The notes under the pieces are model-generated. The model saw only the letters and a list, made by a program, of their open reading frames with translations, had not been told where the DNA came from and searched no databases. The translations under genes and the position numbers were made by a program. This document shows positions 47,300-60,024 of a stretch of 64,000 nt of DNA, piece after piece. This DNA is from Heterobasidion occidentale (taxonomy: Eukaryota > Basidiomycota > Agaricomycetes > Russulales > Bondarzewiaceae): NCBI GenBank assembly GCA_039111635.1, contig JBCAQO010000012.1, forward strand, positions 682,001 through 746,000. The letters run 5' to 3'. Numbering within the stretch: the first letter of the stretch is position 1; each line of letters starts with the position of its first letter.

Positions 47300-48579
47300 A
47301 TTAGGAAATCGCGATATATATAAGTATGGTCCGGATGGTATCACGTGCCCTAGATTCAGCCGGAAACCCTACACTCACTAGCCCCCATTATTAGAGTCCC
47401 ATTAGCCGCTGCTGTGAGGCCATCCTAACATCTCAGCACAATGTCTTTTAATCCTGGTTCGAGCTTGTGCTGCATGTGGGCTTTGACCATTTCTGACAAC
47501 GCTTCCGAGCCACTCACTTATCGCAATCAAACGAGCTCAAACGAGTCCTCTCGCTCAGGCGATTATCACACTTGGCTTCAAGGCTCCCCAAAGCACGTCT
47601 AGGCTCGACAATAGCCACGTCAACACCACGAACAGATTTATTGAATTTGTTCCGTGGGCAATACGAGAAAAAAAGGAGGATCGCATGCGATGCTGCCTTT
47701 GGGAGACTGAATACGAGGCACATAGAGTGAACCAACATCATAAGTTCGGTGTCTCGTCCTTCTCCACCTTACCCATATCTGACCATGTCATTGGTGGGGG
47801 TCCGGCAGGCCGAATGTTTCTGCTAAAAGGCTGGTATCTGCAAGGAGCGACTACTCTCCTGTGGAAATTTGACCCGCAGGGTTCGACAATTTGACGACAA
47901 AACGGACCGTCCACGCTATGTAGGACCCACGACAATGCATCGGTGCACACGAAGCTCCTGCCCTCTATTCTAGGTCGTCCAACCCGTACATTGACACCTC
48001 TGCATGTTTAATGGCATCATGTCTTTCTCATCTCTACGCTTCCCGCCATGGAGACGCACGGGTCTCTCAACCCCTTGACATGGACCGGGATGTCGCAAAT
48101 TTCCCTGCATTTGACTTTGTCCGCTCCGGGCATCAGGCTGAGGAGGATTTGCGACTCGCCCCGCATGCCCTGTGCGTTTGTCTGTACTCTTTCTGCGGCA
48201 GAGCGTTCTGTTTCCTTCTACGATTGTGCTTTAGAGAGCGGATTGCGGGTCATGTTAGATCAGTTTGACATGGATATAGCCTTTACGAAACATTGCAGAG
48301 GCATGTCGCCAGCTAAACGCACGGGATGTTCTGCAGTTTCCAAGTGTTCAAGCAAGAACCATAGTATGGGCACGAATTGTGCTGGCCGATTTACCTCTCA
48401 GAGATATGCGACGAACTATGCAAAATGAGCTATAAATTGTCAGGCAATGTGAGAACTACGATGTACATTATTAAGTGGCAAAACACGAAAGACAGCAAGC
48501 CAGTGAAACAAAGCAATGCAAGCGAACGGGTACAGATGAAAAACCAGCGTGAGCATCCGCGATTGATATCTTCTCGTTC
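47300..48579. other. Spacer between tandem copies, itself partly duplicated
   Basis: The stretch 47540-47830 resembles 46040-46260 (shared ATCACACTTGGCTTCA, a GTCTAGG/CTCGACAATAGCCA region, then GCAATACGAG and CAACATCA). This shows that the tandem duplication of the small gene included its flank. No supportable open frame of its own. Confidence 0.5.
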
Positions 48580-49263
48580 TCACCCCTCAGAATCGCTGTT
48601 GTCCGAGCCTGTGACCGTAGACGGGGGCGGTGATGGAGGCCTTAAAGTTTCGACATCGCTTTCAACCTCGTCGTCCCATACGAATGGCGGCGGATAAATT
48701 TCGCACCCGTCTTCATCAAGGGGAAGTGAAGCATCAGGGAGCCTCTCTGATAGAAGATAGAAGCACCACGGACAGTCAAGAGAGAGAGATATGTTACATA
48801 CCATAATTTGGCACTCCTTTAACATCCCACCCCGGCAGTGAATTGATCGACATTGCCCAGTAATCTGCGCGCGGCTTAGACACCTTTCGCATGATCGGTG
48901 GCACATCTCCATCCGTCGACGGCCACCAGATGGGCTCGCCTTCAGCACCCACTGCTTCCTTGAAGTACTCCAAGCGCGCAGTGTCCTCCTCCGACCGTTC
49001 CGACGGATGCATAGAGTAAGGAAGTGACCAACATAGGCAAGATTTTGAATTGGAGATCCACACCGGCAACATCATAAGTTCCGGAATACCAAGCTTTTCA
49101 CAAAGCCGACTTCCCACCGAGCATGCTGCCTCAAATTCGTTGGATCGAATGAGTTGGCGGTGAATGCCCTCAGGATAGAGGGCCAGTTCTACAGGGTTAG
49201 GCTTGCCAATGATCTTGAGTGATATTGCTAGCTCCCGCAGCCAAGGTTCGTCGACCAGATAGC
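48580..49263 (-). CDS. Small protein of unknown function, family copy 3
   Basis: Tandem copy of the gene at 46491-47209. The main exon starts at the acceptor TTTAG before 49263 and is open through KPNPVELALYPEGIHRQLIR, CEKLGIPELMMLPVWISNSK, RLEYFKEAVGAEGEPIWWPS and SLPGWDVKGVPNYG. The last exon reads ERLPDASLPLDEDGCEIYPP and ends with SDNSDSEG at TGA 48580-48582. Here the ATG equivalent to that of copy 2 is out of frame by one base, which supports an upstream first exon and a splice acceptor rather than a start at this point. The first exon is not identified; a candidate donor lies near 49358. Confidence 0.6.
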
Positions 49264-49509
49264 CTAAATCATGTCATTCACAATCATAATGAAGGTCTTT
49301 AAGGATAATCAGCATTAGAATCAAATGATAGAGGTCACCGCTGACGCACACAACTCACTTACTTTACTGTTCTCGGGGTCTAGAGAGCTAGGGCAATGAC
49401 AGAATAGCAGATGATGATTTGAGTAGTCTCCGTGGCTGACCTTACACAGAAGACAGAAAAATACAGTCGTTCTGCGTAAGAGTCGAAGACTAGGTAATAA
49501 GCTACTTAT

Positions 49510-49555
49510 AATGTGGTCACTAGAAGTCACTAGAGGAGACTAGAGGTCACTAGTC
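49510..49555. repeat. Short TCACTAG-type repeat cluster
   Basis: GGTCACTAG, AGTCACTAG and related GACTAG units recur about five times within 50 bp, partly overlapping as imperfect palindromes (CTAGTCAC with GTCACTAG). No function is evident. Confidence 0.5.
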
Positions 49556-49720
49556 ACGATCTGACTTGACAATTTGTAAGGGCTTTGAACGTCCGGCGAT
49601 CATCTCTTCGATATCTTTATTCTGAAATTACAGCGATAGCTCTTTATCGAGCATACACAAAAAACTCTCACTCTTCTTCTCCAGAAGGGTCAAGTCTTAA
49701 GAAGCAAAAAACTTTGAAGA

Positions 49721-53401
<3,681 letters not shown>

Positions 53402-54065
53402 TGCAGACTGTTATCCGCGCCGATCAATGCATACGAAGGTGGGTGTAAGATTCGAAACGTGCATGTGTACGCTGCGGCATCTAGATATCGGTCCTGTTGT
53501 ATTCCTGTGCGCGCTAGAGGAGGATCCGCGATCAATGTTCGTGTGCTTACGGGCCGCGAGCTGGCGCATATATGCATCTTGATCGGTCACCAACTTATTT
53601 GAGGCGCATACACAGGTATAACGCAGAGATAATCAGATGATACGTGTATATGTTTCACGAAACCCGACTCGAGCAGGTTTGCTCTCAACAGAAGATATTG
53701 ATAGGCTGGGTATGTAGGTCGGGCCCTGACTTCTTCCTCGTCGCTCTCGTCACTGTCCACCGTTCTCGACACGCACGCCGGCCTCTAAGCCGACGCTTGA
53801 TCCTCGTTCATTACAGTCTCCTGCTGCAAGTCTAAGCTGTCCGCCTGTTCGATGATTCTGTCTTGACATTTGCCGCTTTCTTGATGCACAGCATAACTGT
53901 TTCCTAGGTGCACGGAGGTGCACCAGCAGGCGCGCCCGTGCCTTCAATGAAAAAATTCTGCATGTGGCGGCGGGCGAAGCCATGCAGCGCCCGCGATCAT
54001 AGTAGAGCAAACGCCACCCACGACCGCTCGTTCCTGTGAGGGTGTCGGGCGCGGCGATCTTTAGT
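53402..54065. other. Intergenic region with a weak minus-strand coding signal
   Basis: Convergent flank between Trm4 and the phosphatase. On the minus strand, short open pieces read ARRHMQNFFIEGTGAPAG (about 53935-53985) and KCQDRIIEQADSLDLQQETV (about 53820-53875, ending at a stop). A possible acceptor CACCTAG lies between them. They might be extra 3' exons of the phosphatase or a separate small gene, but the joins are not convincing. Confidence 0.3.
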
Positions 54066-54620
54066 CTAGCTTTGACCAGGTTCGCCGAAGAGCGCGACCC
54101 GATCCGTCTTCTTCGCCGGCAACGCGCTGATATCGAGAGAGGCTTCCCCGCGCGTCCTCAGCTCGAGGGCCTGCAGCTGCGCCAGAAAGCCGGGATTGGG
54201 GCAGATGGCGGGCCTCGCCCGGACCAGCCTCCCCAGCGCGTCCTTGAGCGGCACGTTCTTCCTCGTCAGGAGGTAGCCCGCCACGACGGTGGGCGAGCGC
54301 GATACGGCAGCGGAGCAGTGCACGAATACGCGCCCGGCGGGGGTCGCGGCGACCGCGGCGATGATGTCGCTCGCTTCGGCGATGACCTGGTCGATGGACG
54401 ATTCTGGGTCGTCGGAGAGGGAGAGTCTGTGGTACTTGACGTTGGGGACGGTGGAAGGGGGCGAGGCGCCGATGCTGAGGACATCGGTGATGGCGTGCGT
54501 GGAGAGGAAGGAGGCAGGGGCAGAGGTGCGTGGCCCGAGATAGAGATAGGGGGGGTCGACTAGGATGGCGGCGTCGCCGCTACCCGACTTGCTCGCGGCA
54601 GCTTTCTTCTTTGGCGGCAT
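54066..54620 (-). CDS. Dual-specificity protein phosphatase
   Basis: Intronless 184-codon frame from ATG 54618-54620 (MPPKKKAAASK) to the stop at 54066. The fold is a small cysteine phosphatase: PPYLYLGPRTSA near the N-terminus (typical opening strand), ITDVLSIGA, then KYHRLSLSDDPESSI with Asp in the general-acid region. The P-loop is VFVHCSAAVSRSPTVV, matching HC-x5-R-S/T, followed by GYLLTRKNVPLKDALGRLVR and ARPAICPNPGFLAQLQALE, the usual helical ending of DSPs. All catalytic residues are present. The open frame extends upstream to about 54728, so a longer start is possible. A basic N-terminus (PKKKAAASK) might aid nuclear localisation. The substrate cannot be told. Confidence 0.9.
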   Translation of the reverse strand: MPPKKKAAASKSGSGDAAILVDPPYLYLGPRTSAPASFLSTHAITDVLSIGASPPSTVPNVKYHRLSLSDDPESSIDQVIAEASDIIAAVAATPAGRVFVHCSAAVSRSPTVVAGYLLTRKNVPLKDALGRLVRARPAICPNPGFLAQLQALELRTRGEASLDISALPAKKTDRVALFGEPGQS

Positions 54621-55337
54621 GCTCGACGTGGAGTACGGGAGTCTAGGACCCCGCATGGAAATTGAAAACATCGCGTGGAGAGCGTGACCCCAGCCACACC
54701 CCTCTGCATCCGACAGCTTGGTTCTCAAGCAACCGCCATCCTCAGACGTTCTCTCTCGATGATCTCGATGTGTCGCAGCCAGGATCTCTCTATGTTACCC
54801 GCTTGCTGCCTCTGAAAACAATTCCACCTCCCGTACAGCTCTGCAAGCGCGTTTCCCTGGTCAGAATGCCCCTATTCTATCCACACTGTAGCTCATTTGT
54901 CTGCGTATATCCCTTACACTATCGCCCAGCGCGACACTGGAGATCCTTTTTCTTTCGCATGTATTTTTATATGTCAGGTTGGCACCATCCCTGACGAGAA
55001 CTACTTGGCGTCTACGTGAGTGCGTTACTTCGCCGCATTTGACCCTAGAGCTGACTCGCAGCCTCGCATGTTGCTATAAGCATCGCGCTCATGCAGAAGA
55101 TAGGGTTTGACTCGGGCGTGTATTGCACCATGTTTCCGACGTATTTTGACGGAAAGGGAGGTCGCTGGCAGGTGGCTGCATTTCTCGAGGAGGCGGAAGA
55201 CAAGGTGGCGAGTGTCTGTGCATCGGCGTGAACGTCGCATCGGCGCCTATTAGTGTTCAGTGGCCCATTTTCAAACTTATGACACAGCAACCTCTTTTGA
55301 AAGGGCATGTGCACGCCGCAAAGCTATTGATTCTGGT
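54621..55337. other. Intergenic region, possibly including 3' exons of the DUF2235 gene
   Basis: This contains the phosphatase promoter at its left end. A minus-strand frame at 55045-55314 (with SASSRNAATCQRPPFPSK) could be a last exon of the neighbouring DUF2235/repeat gene, but I could not join it with certainty. The plus-strand frame 54662-54994 has no motif. Confidence 0.3.
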
Positions 55338-57662
55338 CTATCTTCTGTGCATGGTAGAGAGCTTCAGTGAACGCGGCCTGGCTCTAGGATCTGGATCCTG
55401 CGAGCGCTCGAGCACAGGCAGAGCATGAGCCTTCAAATGGGTATGTGTATGCTCTTTGCATACCATCAGCAGACAGAAGATCTGCACGAGAATCCACGAA
55501 CCGTATCGAGCAACACTGGCAAGCACGTGTGCGCTCCCGACTTTGAGATCGGCATTGTCGCTTTCGAGCATGCGAGCAAGTGCCTTGATCGCATTCTCAA
55601 GCATGTTCCCTTGAGTGTTTCCTGTTTATCGATGATGGCCGAGAGCCACGACCGTGAGTCTTATCTTCGCGAACGGGATACGTGACCGGAACTTCGAGCC
55701 TACCGGAAATGACAGCGATCGCAAGTCGTTCGAGAAGATCGGGTTTTTCCAACAGGTCGTGCCAGTCGACATGCGTGTCTGCATCGAGTGCATGGAGCAG
55801 ATGAATGGCTTGGAGCTGCTCGAAGATGTCCTCTTCCCATATATTTTCTGGCTGGTATGCCGTGCGCTCTTCTCTACATTCCGCCCACAGTTTTTTGCGA
55901 AAAGATGCGGATGGCTTGTAGGTCGAATTTTGAAGCACCGAAGAGTGTATTTTTTGCCCTGGAACGATCACGCGACCCCGTTGGCGATGAAACGACCTAT
56001 AGAAGCCATCTAAGTGCTGCGAATGCACAGCTCATGAGGAAATTTGCACCATGACATGGACCTCTCGCCTTTATACGTCCGCTGGCGGAAGGGCAGATAT
56101 TCCAGGAGCCACCAGCTTCGGGGAAAGTCCGTTTTTGCGGAAACAGGCGACTCGCTCCACTTGAGACTCCAGAGGATGCTTTCGGACTTGAACTGTAGGC
56201 CGGCGATCATTGCTTCATGCTTCATCCAAAACAGCGGCATGTGGAGTATATCCGGCGTGCGCTGCTCCATATTCTTTCCACCGCTGGAGAGGGAGGTATC
56301 AGGAGACCCCAAAACAAGGTCCCGAGCGCAGACATGAACTCACATGTCGGAGTGTTTACCGGCGAACCACACTTCCTTGACATGAGGAATTTTAGCAGTG
56401 AGGTTTGCACCCATATCACGGTCCGGGTTGAGACACATTCCCCCATGGACATACTCTGGGAGAAACTTGACCCGACGTTCATCCAAACCTAGTGCATGTC
56501 GAAAGAAACAGACTCTGGAGTTCGAGAAATGCAAGGCCTGATCTTGAGAGCGCACCGAGATACGGTATCCCTGCGTAGCCCGCCAGAGTCACCATTCTTT
56601 TGCACGAGTCATCCAAAAGGTGTACGCACCAAGCGCCCACAAAATGCACATTCACGGTTCTTGTGAATGTGTCCTTGAAAAGCTGTGCGACTTCTCCAAC
56701 ATATGCTCCATCGACCCCGTGCAGTCGACCTTGCTCATCGCGTTTCTGTTGCTTGCATATTCTACTATAAATGTCATAGGCACTTTCAAGAGCACCGTGA
56801 GGCTTGGTGCATGATTTGAATAGCATGGAAAGCTGACATTGGTAGCTGCGCTTCGTTGTGACGATGGAGAAGACCGAGCTGTCGTATGCAGCGTCAGAAA
56901 TCATTGTTGTCTCCTTGTATGCGTGTAGCGTGTATGAGAAGCTCGCACCGTCCCAAGAATTCCAGCCAGTACCCGAATTTGATACGCGCCTCGCGAAAAT
57001 CCTAAGGTAATGTTCAGTACTCGGAGTGGTGCATAGCCGTTGCGATGTCAGTACCAAATAGATATATTCGATCCTCAGATGTTGTATAGTTATCTGCCAG
57101 CCATAGGTAGGCACGCAAGATGTTCCTTCGTAATGTCCTTGTGGAACGAACCAGCAAGACACCATGGTGAACTTGGTCAGTGACTTTGAAGCTTGAAGCC
57201 TTGTTCCTATGATTCACGATGAGTGATGACTCACAACGCTACCGCCTGGTCAAGTAGATTGGTGAACGGACTGTTCACTTCAGTTCCGACACCGCTGTTG
57301 TAAATCGCGATTTGGCCCGAATCGTGGTCCTTTCGGATATGTCGGTAGAAGGAGAGGACGTTTGTCGGCTGATGTGGTCAGTGGCAAAGGCATGACTGAA
57401 GACCTTCTCGGAGTACGAAATGACAAAATCTGAAGCTTACCTCCAGCCCAAACTTGTTCGATGTTCCATCGATGCATACTATCAACTGTTTTCCAGACAC
57501 ACCACATCCACACGTAGTGCTTCTTTTCTCATTGGCTTGCGATGCGGATTCCTCTCGTCTGCACTGTGAGTGAGCTGGATGTTACTGCATAGAAACGGAC
57601 ACGGACGTAGCGTCAGCGCGATCTTTTTTGTTATCTGGCGAGCCTGCACTGCTGCTTGCCAT
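55338..57662 (-). CDS. DUF2235 alpha/beta-hydrolase-like protein with ARM/HEAT-like C-terminal part
   Basis: DUF2235 proteins are serine-hydrolase-like and related to bacterial Tle-type phospholipase effectors; the fungal role is unknown. The chosen start is the ATG at 57660-57662 (MASSSAGSPDNKKDRADA). After an intron comes GKQLIVCIDGTSNKFGLE, the domain's opening strand, then PTNVLSFYRHIRKDHDSGQI and IAIYNSGVGTE. RAYLWLADNYTTSEDRIYLFG joins across an intron to GFSRGAYQIRVLAGIL, the nucleophile elbow with its Ser. Later exons give FTRTVNVHFVGAW, CFFRHALGLDERRVKFLPEY and HVKEVWFAGKHSDM, then GRVIVPGQKIHSSVLQNSTY. Beyond the domain lie helical repeats (LEKPDLLERLAIAVISGRLE; NAIKALARMLESDNADLKVG followed by SAHVLASVARYG) resembling armadillo/HEAT units. 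The 3' end is approximate and may extend to about 55045. Confidence 0.78.
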
Positions 57663-57869
57663 GTCGCTTCGAAGCAAGAAGCCTTCGTGACTTGCGTCGT
57701 CCTACAAGATTGTCAAAGAAGAGTCTAGCACGAGTGCCAAAACGAGGCTGACACGAGTCACATTGAAACTCGGCCAATTGGAAGCCCCCTGTGATTAATT
57801 CAAAGCGCCCACAGGTTACGCCCGTAGTTGCTAACGAGTTCGAGGTCGCATCTCATCCAAGCCTTCCAA
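57663..57869. promoter_or_regulatory. Bidirectional promoter between the two DUF2235 genes
   Basis: The two related genes point away from each other with about 207 bp between their chosen start codons, so they must share or abut their core promoters. No clear TATA box is visible. Confidence 0.45.
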
Positions 57870-59709
57870 ATGTCCGGGAATCCGCCATCAGAGGCTGAGG
57901 TAGTGGACTCAGTCACCAGCGTCAACCCGCGTGGCGACGGCGACATACAAAGCACCTCTATGTTCGTATCCTGATAAGTCCTCGAGTCCATATCGCACCT
58001 TCATGATAATTTTTCAGGAATGTCGGAAATGATTTGCCTTCGGATCCTGTCCATCGGACCTCGGCGTGCAAATGCCAGCCTGAAACGGACACCACCAAGA
58101 ACATAATTATATGCATCGATGGGACTGCAAGCCGACTTGGGCTTGAGGTGCGCGCTTTCTTTACAGAATGCTCGAGAGCACTGGATCTATCACGCTCCTC
58201 TGTCACAGCGTACCGCAGTCCTCGATCTCTACAGACACATCAAAAAGAATGGTCACGAAGACCGACAGATTGCGTTCTATCACAACGGCATGGGCACTGT
58301 TCCGGCTCTACCATCCTGGCGCTCGTTTGAATATTGGAAACAAATCCTCAATAGTAGGATAGATCTGGCCATCGGCTGGTAAGCACCTATACATCGATTC
58401 TTTTTTGTCCGATTTATACGAAAAACTTTCAGGGATTTCAATAAAACTATTCAACAGGCTTACATCTGGTTGTCTAACAACTACGTGGACGGAGACCGTG
58501 TCTACTTATTCGGTACGTACGCAAGGTGACGCATACTCCCGCACAGATAACATTCGTGCTTCACTATGACGCCTTTGTCTAGGTTTCTCGCGGGGCGCAT
58601 ATCAAGTTCGAGTGCTTGCGGGAATAATCGCAACAGTCGGTGTTTTTATATCACACTTTGATCATCTGTGTCGGACTTTATGAAATGACCAACACCCATA
58701 GCTTGGAGTCCCCTTCCCGAACAACGAGGCACAAGTGCCAATGTTTGTATCGCTGTCTGAAAAAGCACGTTGTCTGACGAGCGCTGATACCTGAGACTTG
58801 TAGCGCCTACCAGCTCTATATCAACATGCATGCGAAGCATCAACAAGATGCAATGACTTTAACTACCCTATTCAAAGAAACGTTCGCTTCCAGGACTGTG
58901 CCAGTGCACTTCTTGGGGGCCTGGTAAGTGATGCTTACTTTGCTTCGTCCGAGCTTGAATACCTCACCACCGTATGCTACAACTGGCTCAGGGATTCCGT
59001 GTCCTCGATTGGATTACGGGCTAAAGGCCCACCAATCGCCCCTGACTCCATGAATAACATCTGTTTTTTCCGCCACGCTCTTGCATTAGATGAGCGTCGA
59101 GTCAAATTTATGCCAACGTACGCGCAAGGGCCTCACCCAGGAGCAGACCATGCGCGCTCAATGCAGATTAAAGAAGTTTGGTTCCCAGGAACCCACAGAG
59201 ACATGTAGGCCGTGACGCCTTCAGGACCTCTTGGTTTTCTTTGACCTCGACATTACAGGGGGATCAGAACACCGAACAACCTTCTTGCAGATTTGTCTTT
59301 TCGCTGGATGCACAACGAAGCCGTGCATTGTGGCCTGCGTTTGCAGTGGATCGACCCTATCGAAGGCCCCCTAACATTGCCTGAGGATTCGATGAAGTCT
59401 ATATGGAGGTTGATGGAGTTCCTTCCAATCCGACGCCTGTCGTACAAGGGTGATAAGACAACAATGTGAGATCGAAGTCACCCTCAGAATTTTCAAGCAT
59501 TGATATGTGACTTTAGGATACCAAACTATGCACGAGGCCGACCTGTATTGCCCGGGCAGATGATCCACTCCCGTGTGGCTGACATGGGCCCCATGTATGA
59601 TCCGCGAGCACAAGGTCTAGATATAGCTCGAATCCGCGACAAAAGGATGACAGCAGATGCAATTGATGAAATATGGGACTCAAGTGACTTGATGCGTGTT
59701 CGATCTTGA
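57870..59709 (+). CDS. DUF2235 alpha/beta-hydrolase-like protein, without repeat extension
   Basis: Divergent partner of the gene at 55338-57662. The likely start is the ATG at 57870 (MSGNPPSEAEVVDSVTS). After an intron ending TTTTTCAG near 58018 come NIIICIDGTASRLGLE, then TAVLDLYRHIKKNGHEDRQI, AFYHNGMGTVPALPSW and DLAIGW. DFNKTIQQAYIWLSNNYVDG and VYLFG are spliced to GFSRGAYQVRVLAGIIAT, the catalytic Ser elbow. LGVPFPNNEAQVP, AYQLYINMHAKHQQDAMTLT and RTVPVHFLGAW follow, then CFFRHALALDERRVKFMPTY, IKEVWFPGTHRDM, IKEVWFPGTHRDM continuing into a shorter end RPVLPGQMIHSRVADMGPMY, and TGA at 59707-59709. No ARM-like repeats follow. The phase of the first intron is not settled. All domain landmarks are in order, so the gene looks intact. 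Confidence 0.85.
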
Positions 59710-60024
59710 TACGCTTTCTTGAAGCTCAAATCTGTTGAAGGAAACGTTGAGAATTTAAGTCCTTGTATACTTCTGCATGATGCATCTCTTCCGTCTGACT
59801 TCCGCTTTGCTCCCGGGTGCGCAATTTCTATGACTCAGGATTATTCTTATATCCAGGATGTCGATAGCATGATTGTTTCTGTCCGTATGAGCTTTGGGAG
59901 CAAAAGGATAGCAACATAGCAAAACATAGCAAGTGACAGCGTACGTGAATATCATCAATGTGCAGTTAACGGGTGCGTTGCCGTTTGTCGGTGAGGAGTG
60001 AAGCAGAACATGAACTAGGACAGA
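59710..60024. other. Intergenic region between convergent genes
   Basis: Just over 300 bp between the end of the DUF2235 gene (plus) and the end of MSH2 (minus). No supportable feature. Confidence 0.5.
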
